DNA of 64,000 nucleotides from Pantoea sp. Eser (GCA_009830035.1 SZZY01000010.1:62001-126000); one strand, 5' to 3'. Positions 38,246 through 48,142 are shown, counted from the first letter of the stretch. The notes: a model not told the origin generated them from the sequence alone. Numbers and translations are program-made.

Positions 38246-38265
38246 CGCGGATTGGCCGGGGCGGC

Positions 38266-38640
38266 TCAGAGCACTTCGACCAGCTGGAAGGTTTCAAACA
38301 CCAGTTCCATCTCCGGATGGAAATAGCCTTCGCGCTGGAAAAAGCGCTGATGCTCCTGCTGCCAGTATTCCAGGCTGAGATCGCCTTCGCCTTCCAGCAT
38401 CGCCATTTCAGGCGTCACGCGGTCAAAGCGCGTCAGGAACAGCCCGGTGGTACGGATTACACACACCGGCCGCTGCTCACCGTTGAGGATAATGCTGTAA
38501 CGGCCCGGTTCAGGTTTATCTTCATCATCCTGCCAGCTGCGCAGCGAACCGCAGCTGGCTGGCGAGTCCCGGGGAGTCACCGAGCGCAGCCACGCCATCA
38601 TTCTGCAAATTGTTGTACAGCTTAACCGGCATCATCTGCG
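38266..38640 (-). pseudogene. ASCH-domain protein, N-terminally broken
   Basis: The last 85 codons match ASCH-domain proteins (a PUA-like RNA-binding fold): GRYSIILNGEQRPVCVIRTT, EMAMLEGEGDLSLEYWQQEH, FFQREGYF. Upstream the frame changes and a partial N terminus (MMPVKLYNNLQNDGVAALGD, SPGLASQLRFAAQLAG) is seen with segments missing. It ends at 38266, tail to tail with thiF (21 bp apart). A family member would have about 150 residues. Confidence 0.65.
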
Positions 38641-39255
38641 GAAAACAGGCAAAAATCATCACGATAGCGAATTCGCCAGACGCCCCGTCCTGAATCCATC
38701 ACGCTCCCGATTAAAACCGACTCAATAGCGTTACTGGCCTGAAGATGCGGGATCCTTACAGACGCGCCGCGATTTATTACATGGGTGCCGCTATCGCTAT
38801 ATAAATTAATCTATAGCGAATATTGGATCTGAAGTCCCGGCGGATCAGCAACAAATAGCCTCTCTCTGACCATCAATACCTGCAGCTGACACTGCTGACT
38901 GTCAAATGACGCTAAATTTTTACGCTGTGGCTAAACTTGGCGTCGATCTGCTGCGAAGCTTCCAGAAAAGGGCGGGGTAATTGTAAAATGCTCGTCACAT
39001 CAGCCAGTTAACAACGCGGCGCAATTGTTAAAAAAATCGACAGTCAAACGCTTCGGGCGGATTAAAACGAGACAAAAATGGCTAAAAACATTTAAACTTG
39101 TCGGCTTTTAGAATTCTGACGGTGTCGCCCGGCGCAAGTGTTCAGAAACAGCTATAGTTATCTCCAGACTTTAGAGCCATGACGTTGAAGACCCGTTGCT
39201 GCGATAATTTCCGTAATCATTGTCCGGAGCCGATGAGCGTTAAAAGAGGTTAATT
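38641..39255. other. Intergenic, no gene seen
   Basis: No protein-like frame or RNA gene is recognisable on either strand. The 3' part is AT-rich and probably contains the promoter for the small gene at 39256. Confidence 0.4.
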
Positions 39256-39525
39256 TTGCAGACAGATCTCTCCTGGAAAACACTCCACCACATTATTAAT
39301 CAGACCATCTCTGACATGCTGGATGAACAGCAGACGATAAACGTCCTCTCTTTACGGGCGAGGCTGCGTGAACTGGCTGAAAAAGAGGAGAACGAGACGA
39401 TGGTGTTGTGTTACTGGCAGGCGAGTAAAATTCTGATGCGATTACCGACCACCGTAACGGCCAGCCAGCTGATGTCCGCGGCGCGCCACGCCTTCCGTAC
39501 ACCTCTCAACCACGATCCGCTTTAG
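39256..39525 (+). CDS. Small conserved-looking protein of unknown function
   Basis: TTG start at 39256 with AGAGG at 7 bp; no ATG is in frame at a better place. Eighty-nine residues, mostly helical and acidic in the first half: MQTDLSWKTLHHIINQTISD, MLDEQQTINVLSLRARLREL, AEKEENETMVLCYWQASKIL. No membrane segment. Length and character resemble small regulators of the enterobacterial RcsB-connector type, but no motif proves it. It is located between the thiamine operon and the crt cluster. Confidence 0.55.
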   Translation: MQTDLSWKTLHHIINQTISDMLDEQQTINVLSLRARLRELAEKEENETMVLCYWQASKILMRLPTTVTASQLMSAARHAFRTPLNHDPL

Positions 39526-39689
39526 CTGACACCGCGCAGCATCCGCTGTGCGGCAGTAATATTCCGCATTTAACCGATGAAAGCCCCGCATTTACAGCAA
39601 CTTATGACCGCTGCCTGTTGTTATGCTGCCGGTTACGTTGCTGTTGCGATCACCTGGCGACGCCTTCATCCGTTGATTGAGGAATGCGA

Positions 39690-40650
39690 ATGGGTATTAA
39701 AAGTTATGCCGCTCTCCAGCCCGGCGAAGCGTTACAGCCTTATGAGTACTCTCCCGGTCCGCTGCAGTCAGAAGACGCTGAGGTTGCTATTGAATATTGT
39801 GGCATCTGTCATTCCGATCTGTCGATGATTGATAATGTCTGGGGCGGATCGACCTATCCGCTGGTGGCGGGACATGAGGTCATCGGCCGTATCGTGGCAT
39901 TGGGCGACTGTGCGCAGCACAAAGGGCTGCATATTGGTCAGCGCGTCGGCATCGGCTGGACGGCAAAAAGTTGTCATTACTGCGATGCCTGCCTGAGCGG
40001 CGATCAGGTTAATTGCCGTCGCGGCAAAGTCTCCACCATCAATAATCACGGCGGATTTACCGAGCGACTGCGGGCGAACTGGCAATGGGTGATCCCGCTG
40101 CCGGAAGCGCTGGATGCCGCCACCGCAGGTCCGCTGCTATGCGGCGGCATGACGGTGTTCAAACCGTTGCTGATGCATAACATCTCAGCACTCAGCCATG
40201 TCGGGGTGATTGGTATCGGCGGCCTGGGTCACCTGGCGATCAAAATTTTGCGTGCGCTAGGGGCTGACGTGACCGCATTCACCTCAAGCAGCGATAAAGA
40301 GGGCGTCCTTACTGGCGCTGGGGGCAAATCAGGTGGTCAACAGTCGCGATCCTCAGGCGCTTGGTGCGCTGGCGGGGCAGTTTGATTTAATCATCAACAC
40401 CGTTGCGGTCGGTTTGGACTGGCAGCCTTATTTCAGCGCGCCGGCCTTTGGCTTGATTGTTGGCGATCGCAGCCTGAGCGGCTCTTCCACCGGTTCGCCG
40501 GTTCAGCTACGGGCGCTGTTAAAGCTGGCGACCCGCGCCGATATCGCCCCGGTGGTGGAGTATTTCCCGATGTCGCAGATCAATCAGGCGCTCGATCATT
40601 TGCGCGCCGGAAAAGCTCACTATCGCATTGTACTGAAGGCGGATTTTTGA
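39690..40650 (+). pseudogene. Zinc-type NAD(P) alcohol dehydrogenase, frameshift plus deletion
   Basis: A YahK/cinnamyl-alcohol-type dehydrogenase. From ATG 39690 (TGAGG upstream): [20 protein letters not shown], catalytic zinc site [17 protein letters not shown] and AGHEVIG, structural zinc [15 protein letters not shown], cofactor site [17 protein letters not shown] frame change near 40310 separates the next part [18 protein letters not shown]. An in-frame deletion of about 20-25 residues lies after LDWQPYFSA, where the family has the block ending in TVGA. The end is normal ([12 protein letters not shown]). The cluster of catalytic residues is intact, but the protein is not. Confidence 0.85.
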
Positions 40651-40760
40651 TTGTTATGCGTTAGTTTGCGGCTGCCGGGTTCAGGCGCCACTGTTTTTCC
40701 TGAACTCTGTTAAAATTAATCCTTTACGCCACTTTGCAGGATGCAGGTTCAGGAGAAACT

Positions 40761-41288
40761 ATGTTGTGGATTTGGAACGCCCTGATTGTTCTGGCCACCG
40801 TTATCGGAATGGAGATAACGGCTGCGCTGGCGCACAGATATATCATGCATGGCTGGGGTTGGGGCTGGCATCTGTCACATCACGAGCCGCATAAGGGCTG
40901 GTTCGAGCTGAACGATCTCTACGCGGTGTTGTTTGCCGGTCTGGCTATTTTACTGATCTATCTGGGCAGCGTTGGCCTCTGGCCGCTGCAGTGGATTGGT
41001 GCCGGGATGACGGTTTATGGCCTGCTCTATTTCATGGTGCATGACGGGCTGGTGCATCAGCGCTGGCCGTTCCGCTACATTCCGCGTCGCGGTTATTTCC
41101 GCCGACTCTATATGGCGCACCGGATGCATCATGCGGTGCGCGGTAAAGAGGGCTGTGTCTCGTTTGGATTCCTTTACGCGCCGCCGCTGTCAAAGCTGCA
41201 GGCGACGCTGCGCGAACGGCACGGCGCTAAAGCGGGCGCTGCCAGAGATGAGCAGGACGAGGAGCATGACGCGCCAGCCGGGAAGTAA
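40761..41288 (+). CDS. crtZ: Beta-carotene hydroxylase CrtZ
   Basis: CrtZ is a membrane di-iron hydroxylase that turns beta-carotene into zeaxanthin. Intact, 175 residues from ATG 40761 after AGGAG. The His clusters of the fatty-acid-hydroxylase superfamily are visible: HRYIMHG, HLSHHEPH, HDGLVHQRW and HRMHHAVRGKEG, between about four membrane segments (LIVLATVIGMEITAALA, YAVLFAGLAILLIYLG). It is convergent to crtB and the two coding regions overlap by 62 bp (41227-41288). Confidence 0.96.
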   Translation: MLWIWNALIVLATVIGMEITAALAHRYIMHGWGWGWHLSHHEPHKGWFELNDLYAVLFAGLAILLIYLGSVGLWPLQWIGAGMTVYGLLYFMVHDGLVHQRWPFRYIPRRGYFRRLYMAHRMHHAVRGKEGCVSFGFLYAPPLSKLQATLRERHGAKAGAARDEQDEEHDAPAGK

Positions 41289-42156
41289 TCGCCTGGCCTG
41301 AGGCCGCCACCAGCAGCGCCAGTTTCTCTGGGGTGCTGGTGGACTGACGTTGATCCCACGCCTGTTGACCCGCTTCATCAACCTTCATGCCAATCTTACG
41401 ATAGACCTGCTTCGCCGTGGCAATTGCCCATGCCGAGCGCAACGGTAATCCGGTCAGGCCCGCCGTGGCTGAGTGATAATAGGGTTCGGCGTGCTGCACC
41501 AGCCGCCGGGCAACCCGGCTCAGGGCTTGACGATGTTCAGGTGCGGCCAGATTTTCAGGCGTCAATCTCTCTTCAGCCAGCCAGGTCGCCGGCAGATAAC
41601 AGCGTCCCACTTGCGCATCGTCGACGATGTCGCGCGCAATATTGGTCAGCTGAAAGGCCAGACCCAGATCGCAGGCGCGATCTAAGGTCGCGTTATCGCG
41701 CACGCCCATAATCTGCGCCATCATCAGACCCACCACACCCGCCACGTGATAGCAGTAGCGCAGGGTATCATCCAGCGTCAGATAACGTGCGCCACGCACA
41801 TCCATCGCAAAACCCGCCAGATGATCGAAGGCGTAAGCAGGCAGGATATCGTGCGCCATTGCCACCTCCTGAAAAGCGGCAAACGCCGGTTCATGCATCT
41901 GCGAACCAGCATAGGCTTGGCATGTTTTCATCTCCAGCTGGGCCAGCCGCTGCTCGGGTGATTGCTGCGAGGGGGAATCGGTGCTGAAACCCAGCTGCTG
42001 ATCGTCAATCACGTCGTCGCAATGGCGGCACCAGGCGTAGAGCATCAGGACGCTGCACCGGGTTTTGGCATCAAACAACTTCGAGGCGGTAGTGAAGCTT
42101 TTCGAACCCACCTCCATGGTTTCTACGGCATGATCGAGTAATGACGCATTATTCAA
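41227..42156 (-). CDS. crtB: Phytoene synthase CrtB
   Basis: CrtB joins two geranylgeranyl diphosphates head to head to give phytoene. Intact, 309 residues. Squalene/phytoene synthase motifs: YAWCRHCDDVIDDQ (first Asp-rich site DDxxD, about residue 45), YCYHVAGVVGLMMAQIMGV and DLGLAFQLTNIARDIVDDAQ (second Asp-rich site), RCYLPATWL. It starts in a 4-bp overlap with crtI (ATGA) and is the last gene of the crtEXYIB operon. The 3' end overlaps crtZ on the other strand. Confidence 0.97.
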   Translation of the reverse strand: MNNASLLDHAVETMEVGSKSFTTASKLFDAKTRCSVLMLYAWCRHCDDVIDDQQLGFSTDSPSQQSPEQRLAQLEMKTCQAYAGSQMHEPAFAAFQEVAMAHDILPAYAFDHLAGFAMDVRGARYLTLDDTLRYCYHVAGVVGLMMAQIMGVRDNATLDRACDLGLAFQLTNIARDIVDDAQVGRCYLPATWLAEERLTPENLAAPEHRQALSRVARRLVQHAEPYYHSATAGLTGLPLRSAWAIATAKQVYRKIGMKVDEAGQQAWDQRQSTSTPEKLALLVAASGQAITSRLARHAPRPAHLWQRPL

Positions 42157-43631
42157 GCCAGATCCTCCAGCATTAAACCTGCGGTTGCTTTAGCCGAACC
42201 TATCACGCCGGGAATGCCCGCACCAGGATGCGTCCCCGCGCCCACCAGATAGAGGTTGTCGATGTGCTTATCGCGGTTGTGCGGCCGGAACCAGGCGCTC
42301 TGGGTCAGAATCGGTTCGACCGAGAAAGCCGATCCCTGATAAGCATTCAGCTCATCGCGGAAATCAAACGGCGTGAACATCCGATGGGTCACCAGCTGGC
42401 TGCGCAGGCCCGGCATATAATGCTGCTCAAGATAGTCAAAAATGCGATCGCGCAGCCTCGGACCCTCAACGGCCCAGTCAATATTGGCGGTGCCGAGATG
42501 CGGCACCGGCGCCAGCACGTAGTAGCTGCCGCAGCCCGGCGGGGCCAGCGACGGATCGGTGACGCACGGCGCATGCAGATAGAGCGAAAGGTCGTCAGCC
42601 AGCGCATCGCGATTAAAGATCTCGTCGATTAACTCGCGGTAGCGCGGGCCGAAGCAAACGGTGTGGTGGGCGAGCTGATCGTGGTGATGATTAAGGCCGA
42701 AGTAGAGCACAAATAGCGAGTTACTCATTCGTTTGCCCTGCAGCGTCCGGCCCTGTGCGGCGGAGGCCGGGTGCTGACTCAGCAGATCAAGATAGGTATG
42801 CACCACGTCAGCATTGGAGGCAACGGCGGTGGTCGGGAACACCCGTCCATCCTGCAGATGTACCGCGGCAATGCTGTTATCCTGTGTCTCCAGCCGCGCC
42901 ACTCTGGCGTTCAGCTCCACTTCACCGCCCAGATCCTCAAACAGTTTCACCATGCCCTGCACCAGCGCGCCGGTGCCGCCGCGTGGGAACCAGACACCCC
43001 ATTCGCGCTCCAGCGCATGAATCAGGGTATAAATCGACGAGGTGGCAAACGGATTACCGCCGACCAGCAGCGAGTGAAAAGAGAACGCCTGGCGCAGATA
43101 TTCATCTTCGATGTAGCTCGCGACTTTGCTGTAAACACTGCGCCACGCCTGCAGTTTAGCCAGCTGTGGCGCGGCGCGCAGCATATCGCGGAATGATAAA
43201 AACGGCACGGTACCGAGCTTGAGGTAACCCTCGGCAAACACCGCACGTGAGTAGGCCAGAAACCGGCGGTAGCCTTCAACGTCGCGCGGATTAAAGGCGG
43301 TAATTTGCGCCTCAAGCGCTGGCTGGTCGTTGTCATAGCTGAACGCCTTGCCGGATTCCCAGCACAGGCGATAAAACGGTTTCACCGGCAGCAGTTCAAC
43401 GTAGTCGGACAGCTTTTTGCCAGCCAAGGTGAACAGCTCTTCAATCGCGCTGGGATCGGTGATCACTGTCGGGCCAGCGTCAAAAGTGAAACCCTGATCC
43501 TGATAAACATAAGCGCGGCCGCCCGGCTTATCGCGCTGTTCCAGCAGTCTTGTCGGAATACCTGCGGCCTGCAGGCGGATTGCCAGCGCCAGGCCACCAA
43601 AGCCTGCACCAATTACTGTGGTTCTTTTCAT
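42153..43631 (-). CDS. crtI: Phytoene desaturase CrtI
   Basis: CrtI is a bacterial FAD enzyme that carries out four desaturations of phytoene to lycopene. Intact, 492 residues. The N-terminal dinucleotide-binding fold is TVIGAGFGGLALAIRLQAAG, followed by LEQRDKPGGRAYVY, and GFTFDAGPTVITDPSA. The C-terminal family signature is LVGAGTHPGAGIPGVIGSA. Start and stop overlap crtY and crtB by 4 bp each. It is membrane associated. Confidence 0.97.
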   Translation of the reverse strand: MKRTTVIGAGFGGLALAIRLQAAGIPTRLLEQRDKPGGRAYVYQDQGFTFDAGPTVITDPSAIEELFTLAGKKLSDYVELLPVKPFYRLCWESGKAFSYDNDQPALEAQITAFNPRDVEGYRRFLAYSRAVFAEGYLKLGTVPFLSFRDMLRAAPQLAKLQAWRSVYSKVASYIEDEYLRQAFSFHSLLVGGNPFATSSIYTLIHALEREWGVWFPRGGTGALVQGMVKLFEDLGGEVELNARVARLETQDNSIAAVHLQDGRVFPTTAVASNADVVHTYLDLLSQHPASAAQGRTLQGKRMSNSLFVLYFGLNHHHDQLAHHTVCFGPRYRELIDEIFNRDALADDLSLYLHAPCVTDPSLAPPGCGSYYVLAPVPHLGTANIDWAVEGPRLRDRIFDYLEQHYMPGLRSQLVTHRMFTPFDFRDELNAYQGSAFSVEPILTQSAWFRPHNRDKHIDNLYLVGAGTHPGAGIPGVIGSAKATAGLMLEDLA

Positions 43632-44788
43632 TGCATCGCCTGTTGACGGTGAGGAGTCATAACAGCCTGTAACGCCGCCAGTACGGGAACCGGCGGCTTG
43701 CCGCTTAAAATGCGCAGCCGATCAGGCAAAGTGAGTTTTCCCGCGTAAAAACGGGCAATCAGGTCCTCGGGCAGGCCGTAAAAGCGCTTCATCGCCTGCC
43801 AGCGACCCTCGGCTGGACCGGCCAGAAACAGCATCCGATTCAGCATGCGAAAGAAGCGTTGCTGCTGCCATGTCTGGCTGGCGAAGTGCTGAATCGTGGC
43901 GTGCAGGGTATCGGAATTAAAGGTGGTCATCTGCGATAGCCGATCGGCCAGCGCCACCGCCAGGGGTAATGAATAACCGGTGGTGGGATGGAACAGACCG
44001 GCGCGTAAGCCGCTGCACGGCAGATCGCGCTGTTGCCAGAATGCGTCAATGTCACCGGTCAGGGTAATCGGCAGCGCCCCCTGTTCTTCTCGCAGCAGCC
44101 GCGTTAACTGCCAGCCCTGGCGCTCGGCGTAGTCGCGGATATTCTGCCGGGCGCGATCGGCGCTCAGCGTGGCGTCCTCAATATAGTGGGTATCTTCAAT
44201 CAGTAAGGTGTCGGCTGAAAAGGGCAGGCTGTAGACGAATCGATAGCCCGCCTGTTGATCGACCGTCGCATCCATGATGATCGGCGTGGTCAGGCCGTGC
44301 GGCTGACTCAGCTTCCACTCCTGTCCGACAAATGCCTGAAATCCCATGCGTAGCGCTGCATCCGGCTGATAACCCCGACCGTCAATCACCGCGCTGGCCT
44401 CCAGCATCCGGCCATCGGCCAGCGTCACTGACCGTGAAGCAACGCTTTCCCCCCGGATGTTCAGCATCAGGTCCTGTTGAAAACGGTCGTGCATCACCTG
44501 TGCGAAACGTTCAGCCGTGACGCAGAAGTAGGCGCTGTTCAGGCTGCGGGTGCGGCGCGGAAAACGAACCTGATAACCCGGCCAGCGATGAACCACCAGC
44601 GGGGCGATCCAGCGGTGCTGGGTTTCGCTGAGATCCTCGGCGTGGAACGACCAGGTGTGTCCGGCACCCGGCTGGCGCTCTGCATCTATCAGCAGAATGC
44701 GCAGCGACGGATGTTGCTGGCGCAGGCGCAGGGCAATTAAGCCATTGGCCAGACCGGCGCCGACCAGAATCAGATCATACGACGGCAT
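43628..44788 (-). CDS. crtY: Lycopene beta-cyclase CrtY
   Basis: CrtY cyclises both ends of lycopene to beta-carotene with reduced FAD in a non-redox role. Intact, 386 residues. N-terminal nucleotide motif DLILVGAGLANGLIALRLRQ; family blocks WSFHAEDLSETQHRW, IDGRGYQPDAALRMGFQAFV, and LPFSADTLLIEDTHY (acidic catalytic segment), LFHPTTGYSLPLAVALA. It overlaps crtX by 14 bp and crtI by 4 bp. Confidence 0.97.
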   Translation of the reverse strand: MPSYDLILVGAGLANGLIALRLRQQHPSLRILLIDAERQPGAGHTWSFHAEDLSETQHRWIAPLVVHRWPGYQVRFPRRTRSLNSAYFCVTAERFAQVMHDRFQQDLMLNIRGESVASRSVTLADGRMLEASAVIDGRGYQPDAALRMGFQAFVGQEWKLSQPHGLTTPIIMDATVDQQAGYRFVYSLPFSADTLLIEDTHYIEDATLSADRARQNIRDYAERQGWQLTRLLREEQGALPITLTGDIDAFWQQRDLPCSGLRAGLFHPTTGYSLPLAVALADRLSQMTTFNSDTLHATIQHFASQTWQQQRFFRMLNRMLFLAGPAEGRWQAMKRFYGLPEDLIARFYAGKLTLPDRLRILSGKPPVPVLAALQAVMTPHRQQAMQ

Positions 44789-46067
44789 ACTTCCTCCGGG
44801 TCAGCACGGGTTTGCGGGTCAGCACCGCCTGCTCAACAATCTCTGCCGCCAGCGCGCTGCCGCCGGCTTCGGCAACGGCGTTGCGCATCCGGGCCATCTG
44901 CTGCCGGTAGCTGTCGCCATCCAGCAGCGCCTGCAGCTGCCGCGCCATGGCATGGCTGGTGGTAAAGCGGGAGGCGCGACGTCCCACGCCGTGATAGACA
45001 ATGCGTGCGGCCACGCCGGGCTGATCAAAGGCCAGCGGGACCGCCAGCAATGGCGTCAGATGATTGATGGCATCCAGCACGGTATTCATGCCGCCGTGAG
45101 TAATTGCCAGATCGGCCTGCGAGAGCGCCGCTGCCTGATCGGCGAAATCCACCACCTGCGTCTGGCTGGCGCGTGCCAGCTTCGCCGCCTGAAACGGCGT
45201 CAGGCGACCGCAATGCGCCAGCAGCAGCTGAGCATCCAGCTCCTGACAGGCCCGGACGATGGTTTTGAACAGGCCGTAACGGTGTCCCTGCAGCGTGCCG
45301 AGCGAGGCGAAAACGCGCGGCTTATCGCCGTGTGGAAGGTAGCGCGGCGCAGAAGACGACGACGGCTGAATGGCGCGTAGTGGCCCGACCGCGTGAAAAT
45401 GGTCCGGCAACGCCTTGCGCGGAAAGTCGAACGCCGGGATCAGCTGGCTGATCTGTGCCAGCGGGGAGAAACAATGGTGCAGTTTTTCCCGCGGCGCCAG
45501 TCCCAGCGCATGGAAATTTTGGGCGATAACCCGGTCATGACGGCGCATCAGCCAGTCATAAATTTTTTCACTGGCGCGATATTGCTCCAGTGCCGCATCG
45601 CTGGTGCCATAGTCAAACGGCATCACCGCCAGCGGGAAATCAGCTTCACGGTTGAGCGGCAGGGCGCAGGCGACCGAGACATAGGTCAGATCCAGCGCTT
45701 CCGCTGCCAGTGCCCCGGCAGGCTCCATCTGATCGACGATCACCCCATCGACCGCCAGCGTATTAAGCACCACCGGCAGCTCGCGGCACAGCATATCGCT
45801 GGTGCGGGCCATTTCGTTGATCAGCTTCAGCATTGACGGACCCAGCGGGTGCGCTGCCAGTTGCAGAGTATGCGCCAGGCTGCCGGCCGGATGGCTGGCT
45901 AATCCCAGCGGGAAAAAACCGATGTTGCTGTCGCTCAGTAAGGCCTTAACGTCGATCTGCTGGATAAACGTCACGCGATGGCCGCGTGTGATCAGGGCCT
46001 GGCTGAGATGCTGAAGCGCGCGAACATGGCTGAAGAAAGGCGGCGCAATCACCGCAAAGTGGCTCAT
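44775..46067 (-). CDS. crtX: Zeaxanthin glucosyltransferase CrtX
   Basis: CrtX adds glucose from UDP-glucose to zeaxanthin, which gives the glucosides typical of this pigment type. Intact, 430 residues. The N-terminal acceptor half begins MSHFAVIAPPFFSHVRALQH; the donor-binding half has RVFASLGTLQGHRYGLF and the PSPG-like segment VDFADQAAALSQADLAITHG, GGMNTVLDAI. It begins 9 bp after crtE and ends in a 14-bp overlap with crtY. Confidence 0.96.
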   Translation of the reverse strand: MSHFAVIAPPFFSHVRALQHLSQALITRGHRVTFIQQIDVKALLSDSNIGFFPLGLASHPAGSLAHTLQLAAHPLGPSMLKLINEMARTSDMLCRELPVVLNTLAVDGVIVDQMEPAGALAAEALDLTYVSVACALPLNREADFPLAVMPFDYGTSDAALEQYRASEKIYDWLMRRHDRVIAQNFHALGLAPREKLHHCFSPLAQISQLIPAFDFPRKALPDHFHAVGPLRAIQPSSSSAPRYLPHGDKPRVFASLGTLQGHRYGLFKTIVRACQELDAQLLLAHCGRLTPFQAAKLARASQTQVVDFADQAAALSQADLAITHGGMNTVLDAINHLTPLLAVPLAFDQPGVAARIVYHGVGRRASRFTTSHAMARQLQALLDGDSYRQQMARMRNAVAEAGGSALAAEIVEQAVLTRKPVLTRRKYAVV

Positions 46068-46076
46068 GCAGCATCC

Positions 46077-46985
46077 TTAACTGACGGCAGCGAGTTTTTT
46101 CTCAAACCAGGCCTGAATGAAATGTTGAGTGGCATAGCCATCCTGGCACGCCAGTAAAAGATGTTCACTGGCGCAACGCAAATGGTCGCGCAGACGATTT
46201 TCCACCTCCTGGGCACCCAGCAAATTCACCAGCGTCGATTTACCGGCATCCTGGTTACAATCCTTTCCGGTATCGCTCATGCCATCGGTTAAATCGTCCA
46301 GCAGCTGAAACGCTTGGCCGAGATTAAGTGAGAAGCGGTGCAGCTGTTCTCGCACTTCATCCGAAGCGCCGGCGGCAATCGACGCCATCTGCATTGAGGC
46401 ACAGAACAGGGTGCTGGTTTTAAAGTGATTGGTCATCAGAATGGCGTCAGCGCTGCGCGGTTTATCCCCTTCCGAGAGATCTTTAAACTGTCCCTGCACC
46501 AGCCCCTGCATGCCAATCGCGTGGGAAAGCTCGCTCACCGCCTGGGTTCTGGCGTTGGCGGACAGGCTCTCTGCCGTGGCAATCACGCCAAAGGCTTTAC
46601 TCAGCAGCGCGACCGCCGCCAGAATCGCCACGTGTTCGCCATACTGGCAGTGGATGGTGGGGCGTCCGCGCCGCATTTGTGCGTCATCCATGCAGGGCAT
46701 ATCATCCAGAATCAGCGAAGCGGCGTGGACCATCTCCACTGCACAGGCGAGATCCAGCAAGCCGTCCGGACTCGCCTCACAGCCCAGATCGCGGGCCGCC
46801 AGCAGCAGCAACATCGGACGAATACGTTTACCCGGCGCCAGCGCGCCTTCGCGCATTGCCGCACCGACAAAATCACGTTCACCTTCAACCGGCAATAAGG
46901 AATCGAGCCGTTGTTCAATATCATTCAACAGGTTTGCTGCATCGCTGTGGGTGGAATTGACGTGTTTTTCTGCGCAGACCGTCAT
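46077..46985 (-). CDS. crtE: Geranylgeranyl diphosphate synthase CrtE
   Basis: CrtE makes the C20 precursor for phytoene from farnesyl diphosphate and IPP. Intact, 302 residues. The two Asp-rich metal sites are LILDDMPCMDDAQMRRGRP (DDxxxxD type) and FQLLDDLTDGMSDTGKD, with GKRIRPMLLLLAARDL near the start and KTSTLFCASMQMASIAAGA before the second site. It heads the operon crtEXYIB. No idi gene lies between crtE and crtX, unlike in the P. agglomerans-type cluster. Confidence 0.97.
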   Translation of the reverse strand: MTVCAEKHVNSTHSDAANLLNDIEQRLDSLLPVEGERDFVGAAMREGALAPGKRIRPMLLLLAARDLGCEASPDGLLDLACAVEMVHAASLILDDMPCMDDAQMRRGRPTIHCQYGEHVAILAAVALLSKAFGVIATAESLSANARTQAVSELSHAIGMQGLVQGQFKDLSEGDKPRSADAILMTNHFKTSTLFCASMQMASIAAGASDEVREQLHRFSLNLGQAFQLLDDLTDGMSDTGKDCNQDAGKSTLVNLLGAQEVENRLRDHLRCASEHLLLACQDGYATQHFIQAWFEKKLAAVS

Positions 46986-47215
46986 TAAGGCTGTCCTTAT
47001 CTACAGAGGAATTCACAGCAGGTCGAAATTATTCGATGCCATCTTTAATAATCGTCCCAGGCTGCCATAGCATAGTTGGCAGGTTTTCAAAGAACGGCGG
47101 GTCAATCCATTCAAACAATAATAGTTGAGGATCGGGAAAAGTTGGGCAATTTAGCAGCATTCAGCGTTTCTTTACCTGAATTTTCATCGTGAATCGTCGC
47201 CTGACGCAGCCTGAA

Positions 47216-47765
47216 TTATCCGAGTAAACTGCGCAACTGGCTGATTATTCTGGCAACCTCATCAGCGCTTAATGCGCCATCTTTAGCAAAGCGGACAATG
47301 CCCTGACGGTCAATCACCGCCACCGCTGCATTGCACGGTTTGAGCTGCCAACTGTGTGCCGTCACGCCGCTATTATCAATAATAAACTGCTGCCACGGTG
47401 CCGCTTTTTTGCTGGCTGCGATACTGCGTACCACAAACAGGCCGCTGCCGGGCAGGGCATCATCGGTATTGACGATGGTGGTGGTCTGGAAACCCTGCCG
47501 CGGCAAATTCGCCTGCTGGATGGCCTCGATTAATCCCGCGCTCTGCTCTTTGGCCGACAGGCGTCCCGCGACATGAATAATTAACCTGACTTTGCCGGTC
47601 AGGGTCTGGCTATGTCCAGCGCTGGTAATTCACATCGCCCTGTTCAATCACCATTTCGCCCTTATCGGCAATATAAACCGAAGGCACGGGTTGGCCGGGA
47701 ACCAGAGTATGTGCGCAACTCAACGCTGAAACCAATAGCAGACTCATCAATCCATAACGGTGCAC
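47216..47765 (-). pseudogene. YtfJ-family periplasmic protein, one frameshift
   Basis: A thioredoxin-fold-like periplasmic protein. GTG 47765 with GAGG upstream gives a signal peptide (VHRYGLMSLLLVSALSCAHT) and LVPGQPVPSVYIADKGEM. One inserted base near 47616 (TGGACATAGC) shifts the frame; in the repaired frame follow GKVRLIIHVAGRLSAKEQ, then RQGFQTTTIVNTDDALPGSG and APWQQFIIDNSGVTAHSWQL to the TAA at 47216. Repaired length about 183, as in E. coli YtfJ. It lies upstream of crtE on the same strand but is separated by a 230-bp promoter region. Confidence 0.85.
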
Positions 47766-47919
47766 GGTATTCCTCACTTCGTTGTCTGTTTGCGGTGGGC
47801 AGCGCATATAATTTCATTAGCAGGCAGATGATTAGTAACACATCTTTGTTTCAAATCAATAAATGCCTATAAGAAATGGACCAAAAATGCAGGCTGGTAT
47901 TTTGTTCAGGAGGTTGGAA

Positions 47920-48090
47920 ATGATTACAGCATTAATGACATTACCTGAATTTGCCCGTTATATCGGCATCGAAACACCCACGCTGGATGACGCGCCTCTG
48001 ACCCAGCGTCACTGGCTGTGAGACGATGTGCGCCAGTTTGATCATGCGTTTCAGCGGGTTAAGGCGATGCAGCAGCAACGGGCGCAATAG
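47920..48090 (+). pseudogene. Small protein with in-frame opal codon
   Basis: ATG 47920 has a strong AGGAGGT site. The frame reads MITALMTLPEFARYIGIETP, TLDDAPLTQRHWL, a TGA at 48019-48021 (TGG expected) and DDVRQFDHAFQRVKAMQQQR before a TAG at 48090, in total 56 codons. The strong ribosome site and the even composition on both sides of the TGA suggest a real small gene; the family is unknown. Confidence 0.5.
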
Positions 48091-48142
48091 CAGAAAGATC
48101 AAAGCCACAAATCAATGGCGCGGGAAAGGTTCCCGCGCGTTG

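Noticed and set aside
48119-48140. Strong terminator after the pirin gene
   Set aside because: The stem is good but no T run follows on the minus strand, so I only mention it in the gene entry.
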